From Trichoderma breve (lineage: Eukaryota; Ascomycota; Sordariomycetes; Hypocreales; Hypocreaceae): DNA of 64,000 bases. Of the stretch, positions 34,901 through 45,268 are shown piece after piece. The position numbers and the translations under genes were made by a program. The notes below the pieces were generated by a model, which was not told the DNA's origin, ran no database searches, and saw nothing but the letters and a program-made list of their open reading frames with translations. Within the stretch, counting starts at the first letter, position 1, and each line of letters opens with the position of its first letter. The stretch is from NCBI RefSeq assembly GCF_028502605.1, contig NC_079232.1, positions 6,634,001 to 6,698,000 of the forward strand, read 5' to 3'.

Positions 34901-36018
34901 ATGTCTTCCTGGGCTATTGTCGGAGCCACTCGTGGCATTGGAGTAAGTGATGGACCTGCGATATGAACTTGTGTGCTCTTTCCATGAAGCTAATCATCGT
35001 ACAACCTAAATAGTTCGAATTTGTCAAGCAATTGGTGCGTTGCTAGCTGGTATCGCCGCGGTGACTTGAATGCTTACCTATAGGCCAGTCCTCTGATTCC
35101 AAGAACACGGTTATCGCTTTGATTCGAAGCCAGGCTACGGCTGGTCAGCTGAATGAGCTGGCTGCAACTCGCAAGAATATCCACATCATTGAAACAGACA
35201 TTTCTAGCCTCTCCAGGCTCGAAGAGACTGCAAACAGCATCAGCAAGGTCACCAATGGCAGCCTGGATGTTCTGATCTACAACGCGTACTCTGCCGGAAC
35301 TGACGAGGCCAAGCTTTTGCCGCCTTCCGCCTTGTGAGTATTTGTTTATTTGTTGTCAATATTTGCCAGGCGGTAGAGAGACTGATTGCGTCAAGCCACG
35401 GAAATGAAGCTGCTTTCAAGCGAGAAATCGACGAATCTGTAAGTCTTGTTACGGAATCAGTAGCCAATTCACGTATACTCACCCTGTAAACAGTTGTCTG
35501 TGAATCTCTTCCAGGCTGTGTATACGATCAATGCACTGCTCCCTTTGGTCGAGAAGAGTCAGCAAAAGAAGATTATCTACATTTCATCAGGAATTGGCGA
35601 TATCCCTACCACCCGCGCCACCGAAATGCCCAACCTTCTTGGATATTCCGTGAGCAAGGCCGCCGGAAACATTTTGATTGCCAAATACGCAGTCGAACTC
35701 AAGGCCAAGGGCATCCGGACCCTCGCTATGAGCCCTGGTTGGGTGGAAACCGACGCTGGTAAGTGTTTGTCATGCTTGGTAACCGAGTTAGCCGACTTTT
35801 GCTGACATGATCTGGCGACATTAGCTCGGGACATTTCCAACTCGCCTGAGGCCTTCCAGTGGATGCTCAGCTCGTTCCAGAAAATGGACCCAAGAGTCAA
35901 GGGCATGATCTCGACTGAAGAATCTGTCAAGGCCCAGTTGTCTGTTATTGGTTCTCTTGATGAGAAGCTTAGCGGCGCGTTTGTTTCTCACCGCGGTAAC
36001 GATAAGGACTGGTTTTAG
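34901..36018 (+). CDS. Short-chain dehydrogenase/reductase, C-factor/ketoreductase-like
   Basis: Six exons: 34901-34942, 35014-35034 (21 nt), 35089-35333, 35396-35438, 35494-35758 and 35825-36018, encoding 269 aa. The start MSSWAIVGATRGIGFEFVKQ has the TGxxxGIG-type cofactor loop; DVLIYNAYSAG replaces NNAG; catalytic Ser (ISSGIGD), YSVSK and the PGWVETD segment follow. The acceptor of exon 4 (CAAG at 35395) is weak; an alternative in-frame acceptor about 16 nt upstream would lengthen it. Similar fungal proteins are often named norsolorinic acid ketoreductase-like, but nothing here links it to a pathway. Confidence 0.82.
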
Positions 36019-36770
36019 GCCTCATTACGACCGCTTCTTGACGCTTATTCGCTTTTTGCGATCGGAGGCGCGGGCAACAAACTCGCAAGGAATAGCTGTC
36101 TTATAGTTGGCTAAAATTAGCAGAATAAATAGCATTATCATCAGGAAAAGCTCTTACCTTTTGTGAATATTGCATATGTTCCCGAGAACAAATGATTTAG
36201 ATTCAGGACCATTCGTCAATTTCGGCAGGATTATAAAGAATAGAGCCTGCATCTAGTTTACCCCGTCAGTGCTCAAAAAACATGATACCGCTATGTTGTG
36301 TTCAAATTCTGGGTATGCCGTCATTATCTGTTCCGAGATCGGTTGGTCGCTGGGGGTAGCTTCTCTTTGTTCCTGCCAATGAAGATAAGCGTGACGCCTG
36401 AATTCGGTTCATTGCTACCCTTTGCTGCAGCGAGTCCATTTCGGGGATGCCTTGTCGTTGACTGGCGTTGGAGATGCTCAAAAAAGAGACTCTCCAGCCA
36501 AGGGAGCCTCCAAGCCATTGTCTACCCCGGTCGAAAGGCCCACAGATTCCCGATGTCTCTCTACTGCCACTTTAAAAACTTCCTCTTTTGGTATGTGTAG
36601 GTGGAGTACGGACTTCGTGGCTAATGTGTCGACTAAGAGGCAATTAGTCAGAAAGCTAGATTAAACCTCGAAGGACAACCATCGATGCTCTCTCACCATA
36701 AACAAAGTGCTGCCAAGAAGGTCTTCTGAGGTCGATCCTTAAATTCCTAAGAAGATTAGTAACTGAGAAT
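36019..36770. other. Intergenic region, SDR to transcription-factor-domain gene
   Basis: Short frames only (for example 36298-36600); none has motifs or codon pattern of a gene. Confidence 0.5.
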
Positions 36771-37844
36771 ATGAAGGGAAGCAATTCTGCAAAGGAGCCA
36801 CAGCTCAAGATACGAATCCGTCGCTGGAGACAATACCAGCCGACAAAAAGCCTGGCGAAGGACGACAGGTGTGGCGAGACGGCTTCGGAGTCATCAGATG
36901 CGCGTCTGCCATCTGGGCATCCATCTTCACCATTGACAAAAAGAGTGGGAATCGAGTTCATTAACGCAGCACATCCCCGAGATGCCACTTCGGCAGTGGC
37001 CGTCTCTAGCATTCGATCGCATGCAGCTCGGGGTGTTCATGCTTCCCGGCGCGCATCAGCCCTGCCGCTAAGTAAGGATTCGAAGGGAAGAGGAGCACAA
37101 GTGGATACTGGAAAAGTTTCCCAAGTGGTCGTCGTTTGGCCCGCTAGGCTAAATATTCCCCGATTCGAATGGTTGTTCCAAGGGAGCAGACCTATCACAA
37201 AGCTTGAGTATTTCCTCTTGGACTACTGTAGGTGATCCTAGGCGAACGGTTTTGAACTCACATAAAGCTAACTCTATGTAGACGTCAAAGCTGTCATTCC
37301 AGAATCTCGGGATTGGTGTGACCATGGCGAGGGGGAGCTTCCATTCTTTGAGACCGCGAGCCAACATTGGCTCCCCTTTATCGTCTCAGATGACGGCATG
37401 CTAGCCGGGGTCTTTCTGTCTGCATGCCGTAATCTTGTACGGCATGAGCGGCGAGGACCAGTTGATTGTGATTACTCACAGGTGGCAACCATGTACAAGG
37501 TGGAGTGTATCAGATCTGTTAACGCAGATATTGCTACAGAACAATGTTCTATTAGCAGTGCGTCGATTGCAAAGGCGCTAATGTTGTGCAGCGATGAGGT
37601 AAGTTTATCCTGCATTTGATATCTGATAAGAAACTTGTCGTGGTGAAAAGTCTAATATGTTTGATCCTAGGCTCTCTGCGAGAATGAGGCGGCTTCGTTC
37701 CAGCACTATGAAGGCATGAGGCAAATGATTCAGCTGAAAGGAGGCTTACCAAACTTCGGCGTTGAAGGGTTCTTACGCAAAGCCTTCAAAGGGTGCAACG
37801 TGTACCAATTTTTTGGGAAGCCACATCTTGAATATGCCAGATGA
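36771..37844 (+). CDS. Fungal-specific transcription-factor-domain protein (DUF3468-like), apparently truncated
   Basis: Exons 36771-37227, 37282-37598 and 37671-37844 give 315 aa; both introns keep phase. The N-terminal part has basic patches and EFINAAHPRD followed by SSIRSHAARG. This matches the FVNxxHP...VRSHxxR start common in fungal proteins with a C-terminal regulatory domain but no Zn2Cys6 finger. The middle (LPFIVSDDGMLAGVFLSACR) and the HYEGMRQMIQLKGGLPNFGV segment are typical of that domain. A TGA at 37842-37844 stops translation where family members continue; the same frame then stays open for about 60 codons (to about 38017). Either the C terminus is lost, an intron is missed, or the gene is decaying. 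Confidence 0.6.
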
Positions 37845-38888
37845 AACGGGGTCGAATCTATGCTGCAGACAAGAGAGCAGACAAGAGAGCAGACAGGGCG
37901 AGAATTTTTCAATGTTCCTTACGATGACGTTTCTGTCGTCAGGAAATGCCAAGTGCCAGCTAGAGAGGCTCGTTCGCCGTCGATTTTTTGGAAAATTAAT
38001 CTTGAAGATTTGTAAGGGGCGGCTTTAGGGTTCGAGAATCACGGTCGCGGTTTGGTTGATGCCTGGACTCTCGTTAGCGATCGCGATTTGCATCGTGTCT
38101 ATCGTTATTAGGAGTGAGAATCCAAAGAGCCGATGCATGATGGAGCAGTTGTAATGTGGAAGAGGCCGTTTCAGAAGAGGGATCTTTGGAAGATGAATTT
38201 TGGGAAGGTGATGTAGACGTCAAGATTGGCGTGTGTGTGCCTACGCGTCCGGGCAGGAGTGACTTGGTAGCCTTGGCACATACAGACGTATGAACCAAAT
38301 CTAAATCAGGATAAAAGACAATTGGTGAATCTATGTTCAAACGACAGATAAGCCTCAAAGTGCCACTCTTTGTTTTACTTTCTTTGTACGTCCCATTCAT
38401 TCGATTTTCTTTCTGTCTTCTTAATTTTAGAACTGGACCATGCTCAGTATCGGACACTTGATCAAGAAATGATTGGATGCGGTCATTTCAAAAGATATGT
38501 ATGTCCAATGAAGTAGAAAATAAGTTTTTCAATGCGTTGTCGTCTATAAGTCTATTCCTGCCATCGACGAGTCTAATATCGCCAATCAAATTTTGTCGTG
38601 ACTGGGGCTTTGCAGGAGCTCTCGGATCGATCAGCCAAAAATGTGTCTGATCAAATTCTACCGATTAGACTCGGCGTCGCAAAATTTGATTAACTTTCAG
38701 ATAATCAGAAAATTCTCGAGTAGAAAACTATCGGACAAGCCTCGATACATAAAGTTCCTAGACAGTAGGGGATGAAGATATAAAGCGTGCAGAGGCCCCG
38801 GGATCCAGCACCTCGACATAAACCAAGTCCAGCATTTCACAAAACTTAGCTATCAAGTTCAAAAAGAAGCCGTTTGTCGACTCTAAAA
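37845..38888. other. Intergenic region with inverted repeat
   Basis: It includes the open extension of the preceding frame to about 38017 and a perfect 12-bp inverted repeat, AATCAAATTTTG (38584-38595) and CAAAATTTGATT (38680-38691), 84 nt apart. No gene is seen. Confidence 0.5.
38777..38785 (+). promoter_or_regulatory. Candidate TATA element of the proline-rich protein gene
   Basis: GATATAAAG lies about 105 nt upstream of the ATG at 38889. Distance and motif suit a core promoter. Confidence 0.35.
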
Positions 38889-39857
38889 ATGTGGCCGCCA
38901 CGCAGAACAGGAGCCAAAACACGGCCAGTGGGTTTTATTCCACCAGCCCCAGCATCAGCACCACAGGCACCACCAGCACCACCAGCAACAGCACCACCAG
39001 CAACAGCACCGGCATCAACAGCACCGGCATCAACATCAGCACCAGCACCAGCATCAGCATCAGCATCAGCACCTCCTCCTCCTCCTCCTCGTCGTTCTCA
39101 CCGTTCTCGTCGCCATCGTCGTCCTCGTCCTTCATCACCACCACCACCACCACCACCACCACCACCACGGATGCCACCGTCACTATCGCCGTCGCGATCA
39201 CCGTCACCACTGTTACCTTCATGGTTATCGTCACCGCCGCCACTAGAGCAAGAACAAGGACAACAGGAAGCACCAGAATTCCCGCTACTACCATCGTGGC
39301 GTCCTCGTCCTCCTCGCCCGCCGCCTTCGCCGAGTCTTCTTCCGACAAGTCCTCCTTTCACACACATGGCTACTCCTGTCACGAATCCGCCTCCTCCTAG
39401 CCCTCCTACTATAAACCCTCGGCTTCTTCACTCTTTTACTCGGCAGCCTCACCCAAGACGTGCTCGTCCTGTTCCCTCTCGTCCTCCTCTCACTGAGGTT
39501 GTTAATTGTGCCATTCCTCATGAGCATCCTCTTCGTTCATTTCCTCCCCTTTCATATCCCCGCCCGGTATATCATCATCCAAGGCCTCTTAGCGCTACAT
39601 GTCCTCGCCCTACGCCAACTCTTCCTATGATGCGCTCTGATTCACCCCCCCTTGAGGTCTGGAGGCCAAACACTGCGGTGCGGGAGAGCCCAAGCAGCGA
39701 GCAAGTTGGCTTGACATATTGGAAGTGCTGTGCATGTGGCCAGCTGGGAATGCTTTGCGAACGCATCAACTTTTGCGTTCAAGAAGGCTGCCAACATTGC
39801 CACTGCATCCGCTGTACCTTCTATAACTCCTACATCGATCCGTCTTTCCTGGATTAG
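38889..39857 (+). CDS. Proline-rich low-complexity protein with C-terminal zinc-binding domain
   Basis: One exon of 323 codons (322 aa) starts at the ATG in a AAAATG context. Residues about 10-240 are dominated by Pro, Ala, Ser and Arg, including poly-Pro runs (nt 39060-39180). The last about 50 residues change character: YWKCCACGQLGMLCERINFC then CQHCHCIRCTFYNSY. Its Cys/His spacing (CxxC, C, C, HCxxC) looks like a small zinc ribbon of the kind found at the C end of many uncharacterised fungal proteins. The N-terminal codons are expanded trinucleotides (CAC, CAG, CTC) that are open in other frames too; the zinc segment picks the right frame. Function unknown. Confidence 0.65.
   Translation: MWPPRRTGAKTRPVGFIPPAPASAPQAPPAPPATAPPATAPASTAPASTSAPAPASASASAPPPPPPRRSHRSRRHRRPRPSSPPPPPPPPPPRMPPSLSPSRSPSPLLPSWLSSPPPLEQEQGQQEAPEFPLLPSWRPRPPRPPPSPSLLPTSPPFTHMATPVTNPPPPSPPTINPRLLHSFTRQPHPRRARPVPSRPPLTEVVNCAIPHEHPLRSFPPLSYPRPVYHHPRPLSATCPRPTPTLPMMRSDSPPLEVWRPNTAVRESPSSEQVGLTYWKCCACGQLGMLCERINFCVQEGCQHCHCIRCTFYNSYIDPSFLD
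38941..39180. repeat. Compound trinucleotide microsatellite (CAC/CAG/CTC-type)
   Basis: Imperfect CACCAGCA.CAC units, then CATCAGCAC units, then (CTC)n and (CAC)n runs occupy about 240 bp inside the proline-rich gene. Confidence 0.85.
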
Positions 39858-41680
39858 CGGAGAAGCCACTCATGCTACAAGATTTGGCTCATATTGGGAA
39901 ATCACCACATATGTGTTCCAGTTCAGTCGCCGCCTGTTCTGCTACAAATATTTCCAATGGGGATTGAAGATTCATTCTCTTTTGTTTTGAGCATGGCAAA
40001 ACTGACGCAGCAATCCAGCGCTGCCACATCTGTCGACTGGTTATGATCTCTTGGTGGTAGCGATGAAGTTCAGCTGGATAGACGTTACTCAGAGCTTGGG
40101 CGTGGAGGACTTGCTAGGGATCAGGGCCATGGAGAGATTGTACGATGGGACTACTGATACGACGGAAATTGTCGGAGAGTGGACAGACGAAGAATATGGA
40201 GGGAAATGTTGGGAAAAGCACTGCATCCACCCACAACTTTGAAGATGGGGAATGCTATGAGATGCCCATGGCAAATTGGGCGATTGAAGCATCCGAAGCT
40301 CATGGATGATGTTGAGAGTGGAGCCCGCTTGACCTATGAGATGCTCACGATGAGTGTCAAAATCCCACTCGACAAATCACTTGGGAGGGAAAAGTGCAGC
40401 GCCGGGCGATAGGATGGGAATCAAAACGACGGTGAAGAACCATTTCGATTGATCTTGATGAAAAGTCGAGGTATTCGCGATGAAACTGTTTGTCTTTGAG
40501 GAAACGGTCATGATATTCAACTTGTTAGAGGCACTTAACCTAGAACTGCGATAGAGACGGCAGCGGGGGTGGGATTCTTGGCCGGGTTTTGGTTTTTTGA
40601 TCGGTGTCTTATCGAGGAACAATGTAAACAACTTGCTGGGCGGAAATTAAGCTTAATAATATACTCTCATACATATGAAAATCTGTTGTGCGTTACTTCC
40701 CCATGAAAGACTATGAGTCGGTGGGTGGTTAAATTGCTGTAGAGATCATGACGGTAATCAGTACTCGCTCACCTAAGCAGCATTAACAAACAGCATCAAG
40801 GAAATATCTCATTTGAGTGGTGAATTCGTTGTAAAACACTTCATTTCCAATATCCGGTTGATAACCTTTGTTTAGACGGTATATCGCACATCATCAGAGG
40901 TCGTTCGAGTTTCACAACCAACTCATCAGACATCAGTATCGATAGGCATCGCCAGGCAGCAGCCGCTCTGGTTCGCGGCGAGTTTTGATTCGCCTGAGGC
41001 CACACCAATCTGGTTGCCTCAGCGGAAAAACGATTCGCCTGAGTTGGAAAATCATCGGAAACGTCTGCAATTGGACCACGACTCAATTCATCTCTCGGTC
41101 GTGGTTCATTGGTTTCTCAACATTGGACGCCGGAATTTGGTGTAAGATGGTTGGCTGGCTTGTTGGAGGAAGTGGACCTCGACCTTCATCAGCCTGTGAC
41201 TCTTGGGAGAGGGAAAATAGTATAAAGCTCCATGTTTCCCCTCATTGATATTCGTTTTGATCTCCTTCATCATCATCACCTTCATCTGTTTCTTCATCTT
41301 TCACTGGTGATACAAAACTGAGCGTTGCTATACTGCCGCTTTGTTTGTTCTTTCTACCCCGCCACCTCCAAGCATCAGTTGGTCATCACCAGATGTCATC
41401 CCATCATCACAGCACTTGAAGCATCTTCTTATATCATCATCTCTATTGTCTATTCGGCCTGTCATCTATTGTTGCTTCTCCATCATTTTCATCATTGGAC
41501 TTTCCATCCATCGTTGTTCCTCTGTATCTCTCTCAACCACCATTGACCCACTTCTGATATATCAGATTACCTCCCCCCTGTCCACATCCCATCTCAAACT
41601 AACCTGTCACTGTCACCCCCTCCCATCCATCCATCGCCATCTGACTTGAGGTCTTACCCACCCCAACACTCAACATCACA
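39858..41680. other. Intergenic region and long leader of the VIT/VWA gene
   Basis: The left part holds short frames with no motif. A TATAAAG lies at 41221-41227. From about 41320 to 41680 the plus strand is strongly C/T-rich with TCATCATC and CATCCATC runs, typical of a long fungal 5' leader. Confidence 0.5.
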
Positions 41681-44600
41681 ATGTTTCGATACAATAACCC
41701 CAATGCCCTCCCCACTTGTGGCATCTACATCATGGTCGACAATGATATCAAGTTTCTCCCCATCGTGTCTCTTGATGTTCACACTTCCATTGTTGCCTCA
41801 ACCTCTCGGACTGTCTTGACCCAGACGTTCGTCACCACAGGTACCTCCCTCAAGAATGTGAAATATGTCTTCCCCCTCTATGATGGCGTCTCTGTCGTGG
41901 GGTTTGAATGCACCATTGGGTCGCGCGTGATCAAGGGTGTTGTGAAGGAGAGAGAAGAAGCCAAGCAGGAATACCAGGCTGCTGTAGCAAGTGGCAAAAT
42001 CGCGGGCTTGCTCGAGCAGTCTTTGGAGGCATCCGATGTCTTCAGCACCTCGCTCGGTAATATCCCCAGCCGCGCTAAGAGTGTCAAGGTTGAGATTACA
42101 TATCTGGGAGAGCTGAAGCATGATGCTCAGGTGGATGGACTGCGCTTCACCATTCCCACCAAGTTGGCTCCGCGATATGGACAGCATTCCATGACTGGTA
42201 GCAACACTTTCCAAGGTGGAAAACACATCACCATTACGGTTGATACTGATATGTCTAGTGGTTCGGCCATCAAGAGCATTCAGTCGCCGTCTCATCCGAT
42301 CTCTGTCAATATCGGCACCCTTTCCACCGCAACATCTGACACACCGTCTTTACAGAAAGCCCATGCGACTCTGTCCCAAGGATCAGCAGAGCTAGACAGG
42401 GATTTCATCATCCAGATTGTCGCCACCGATCTTGGTGATCCAATTGCGGTCTTGGAAACGCACCCTACGATTCCAAACCAGCGGGCTTTAATGGCGACGC
42501 TTGTCCCTAGGTTCAACCTACCCATGGAAATGACTGAAGTTGTCTTTCTGTGTGATAGAAGCGGAAGCATGGGAGGTGGACAAAAGATTCCCAACGTTGT
42601 TGATGCTTTGAAGATTTTTCTAAAGTCTATGCCTGTTGGAATCAAGTTCAACATTTGCAGCTTTGGATCTCACTATGAATTCCTATGGGAGCGTTCCATG
42701 ACATACGAAGAAGGGTCATTGGAAACAGCCATGAACCATGTCAGTGGGTTCTCAGCCAACTTCGGCGGTACAGAAATGTACCGGCCGATGGAAGATGTAT
42801 TCAAGCGACGGTACAAAGATTTGAACCTCGAAGTGATTTTGCTCACTGACGGAGAGATTTGGAGTCAGGAAGCCTTGTTCAACCTCATCAACACCCAAGT
42901 GTCTGAAAGTAAAGGTGCTGTTCGAGTCTTCACACTGGGCGTGGGAACAGATGTCAGCCATGCCCTGATTGAAGGTGTCGCTCGCGCAGGCAATGGCTTT
43001 GCTCAGACGGTGGGAGAAAACGAAAAGATGGACAGGATGTTGATCCGAATGTTAAAGGGGGCTCTGACTCCTCACGTTACAGATTACACGCTTGAAATCA
43101 AGTATGAAAATAATGATGCCTCGGCAGAAGAGAATGATGACGACTTTGAAGTTATCGAAAGGGTCATGGACGCGATGACCTTGGAAGTACCCTCCTCGGG
43201 ACAGGCGGAAGAAAGTGGCACTCAACAATCCCAGCAACCTATCTCTCTGTTCGACCAGAGTGTTCAAGACACCGACTTGGAGATGTCTGGTACCTCTAAT
43301 TCGGTCAAGGCGAAACTTCCACCCTTGACTGTTCCTCGATATCTCCAAGCCCCATTTCAAATCCCCCCTCTTTTCCCATTCAATCGCACGAGTGTCTATG
43401 TCTTACTCTCAGATTCGACACCAAATTGTCAGCCTAAGAGTGTTATACTCAAGGGCACCTCTCTCCATGGTCCACTGTCATTGGAAATTCCCATTGCGAC
43501 TCTCACGGAGAAAGGTACTACCATTCACCAGTTGGCAGCACGAAAGGCCACCAGAGAGCTCGAAGACGGTCGCGGTTGGATATTCCACGTCAAGAATCAG
43601 GATGGCAAGCTGTTGCAAGAGCAGTTTGACGGCCAATTCAGCGACATGGTAAAGAGAGAGGCGGTCCGTCTGGGTACGCAGTATCAAGTCAGCGGCAAGT
43701 GGTGCTCATTCGTTGCCATCCAGGATACTGATAGCAATGCCCGCACGGGAGAAGAAGGCGAGGAGAATAACGATGATGGCGACGAAGAAGATGACGACGG
43801 AGATGAAGAGACGGACGACTTTGAGGAGCTCTCGTTTGGTGGAATCGCAGTTCCGGGAGCCCCGGGAGTCCCTGCTCAGAAAAAGAAAGCTCGCCGGGGT
43901 CCTCTCCAGACTGCGCGCAAGTCTACTGGTGGTAAGGCTCCGCGTAAACAACTTGCCTCAAAGGCTGCCCGAAAGTCCGCACCGTCTTCTGCTGCTCGTG
44001 GTAAACTTCTCGGAAAGGGTGCCGTCAAACGGCAAAGAGTTGCCTCTTCACAGGCTCAGGGGCAACCTCCAATGGTTCAGCAGGCTCCTATTCAACGAAC
44101 TCGGCAGCAAACGGCACAGCTACAAATGATACAGCAGCAACAACAACAACAACAAATGGCACAGCGACAACAGATGATGGCACAGGGGATGATGGTGGGG
44201 GGGAGGCCACCGCTGACTGCAGCACAGATGTCGTATAGTAGTATCGGTTCCCAAAACCGAATGTCACGGCAGACGCCGCAACAGGAGATGGAGCAACATA
44301 ATCAGTACCAGGCGCAGCAGCAGGCGCTGATGCAGGCGCGGATGCAGGAGTGGGCACAAAGTCAAGCAGGGGCTGGAGGGCTTCCACAGAGCACAACGCG
44401 CTCTGGCCGTCCATTTGGCTTATCCGCGACTGCTATGGGAGGCGGTTTTGGTGCTAGTTCTTCCGGTGGTTTGTTTGGTAGTTCCAGTAGCCCTTCCTCT
44501 TCTGGTGGCTTGTTCGGTTCTGCGAACAGTTCTGCTTTTGCGCAACAACCGACGAGTGGAGGCCCCTTTGACCTCGACAACAGCGAAATCGATGTGCTGT

Positions 44601-44902
44601 CAACGTTGTCTGCTTTGCAAACTTTTTCTGGCAATTGGATGTGGAACTCCAGTCTCGAAGCCATTTTAGGAGTTGACGCATTGTCTGCAACTGTGAAGAT
44701 TCAGTTACCTGGTTGGTATAACCAACATATGGATGTGTTGGCAACGCTTTGTGCAGTGGTGTTCTTGAAGAAGAAACTGGCGTCTGAAAAGGACTCTTGG
44801 GAGCTGCTTGTGCAAAAAGCAGAGGATTGGCTGAGGGTCAAGACAGGTGTAGACGTGCTGGCGTTAGAGAAGGAGGTGGAGGAAAAGTTATGGCCAAACT
44901 GA
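41681..44902 (+). CDS. VIT and VWA domain protein with embedded histone H3/H4-tail-like segment
   Basis: One intronless frame of 1073 aa. A VIT domain (residues about 10-145; PLYDGVSVVGFECTIG, ALGNIPSR-type core SLGNIPSRAKSVKVEI) precedes a VWA domain (about 285-460) with an intact metal-site motif: D292-R-S294-G-S296, a GGTE Thr and D390 in LLTDGE. After a spacer comes an acidic run (about 690-720). Residues 743-769 begin QTARKSTGGKAPRKQL and match histone H3 residues 5-31; residues 773-787 resemble the H4 tail. A Gln-rich region (about 800-915), two GLFG motifs (930-933 and 943-946) and a helical C-terminal domain (about 960-1073; SWELLVQKAEDWL) follow. The VIT/VWA layout resembles PARP4/VWA5A relatives. 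Function is unknown; the basic tail suggests nuclear or chromatin contact. Confidence 0.9.
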   Translation: MFRYNNPNALPTCGIYIMVDNDIKFLPIVSLDVHTSIVASTSRTVLTQTFVTTGTSLKNVKYVFPLYDGVSVVGFECTIGSRVIKGVVKEREEAKQEYQAAVASGKIAGLLEQSLEASDVFSTSLGNIPSRAKSVKVEITYLGELKHDAQVDGLRFTIPTKLAPRYGQHSMTGSNTFQGGKHITITVDTDMSSGSAIKSIQSPSHPISVNIGTLSTATSDTPSLQKAHATLSQGSAELDRDFIIQIVATDLGDPIAVLETHPTIPNQRALMATLVPRFNLPMEMTEVVFLCDRSGSMGGGQKIPNVVDALKIFLKSMPVGIKFNICSFGSHYEFLWERSMTYEEGSLETAMNHVSGFSANFGGTEMYRPMEDVFKRRYKDLNLEVILLTDGEIWSQEALFNLINTQVSESKGAVRVFTLGVGTDVSHALIEGVARAGNGFAQTVGENEKMDRMLIRMLKGALTPHVTDYTLEIKYENNDASAEENDDDFEVIERVMDAMTLEVPSSGQAEESGTQQSQQPISLFDQSVQDTDLEMSGTSNSVKAKLPPLTVPRYLQAPFQIPPLFPFNRTSVYVLLSDSTPNCQPKSVILKGTSLHGPLSLEIPIATLTEKGTTIHQLAARKATRELEDGRGWIFHVKNQDGKLLQEQFDGQFSDMVKREAVRLGTQYQVSGKWCSFVAIQDTDSNARTGEEGEENNDDGDEEDDDGDEETDDFEELSFGGIAVPGAPGVPAQKKKARRGPLQTARKSTGGKAPRKQLASKAARKSAPSSAARGKLLGKGAVKRQRVASSQAQGQPPMVQQAPIQRTRQQTAQLQMIQQQQQQQQMAQRQQMMAQGMMVGGRPPLTAAQMSYSSIGSQNRMSRQTPQQEMEQHNQYQAQQQALMQARMQEWAQSQAGAGGLPQSTTRSGRPFGLSATAMGGGFGASSSGGLFGSSSSPSSSGGLFGSANSSAFAQQPTSGGPFDLDNSEIDVLSTLSALQTFSGNWMWNSSLEAILGVDALSATVKIQLPGWYNQHMDVLATLCAVVFLKKKLASEKDSWELLVQKAEDWLRVKTGVDVLALEKEVEEKLWPN

Positions 44903-45268
44903 TTTATGAATCATGAATCAAGGGGAATGGTTAGAAGCGCTCAAAGCTTAGTTGTTTTTATTGGGGTAAGGGATGTTGGCTCATAAGGTAGAGCACATGA
45001 AGATATTTTGCTCTAGTATCTGCTACTATTGGTATCCTCTTCTAGTACCTGCTGCCATTGGTATATTTCTTTGGCATGTGGTACTATACTATTTGAATAT
45101 ACTGAGATTGCTATTTCTAATTTACACTTTGCGTTGCATAATCGACTCAATATGGTGATGGATAACCTCCCAAGAAGAGCTTAATGATAAGGCTTTGAGA
45201 GTGAGGTAAAGAAAGCTATTAGGTATAAGACCGTTGAGGTGTTAGAGTATCATCGTAGCATGGAGGCA
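44903..45268. other. Convergent intergenic region
   Basis: AT-rich 3' flanks of the VIT/VWA gene and the Zn2Cys6 regulator gene. TTGGTATAT/CTACTATTGG.AT..T.TTCT.GTA is weakly repeated at 45010-45065. No gene is seen. Confidence 0.5.
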
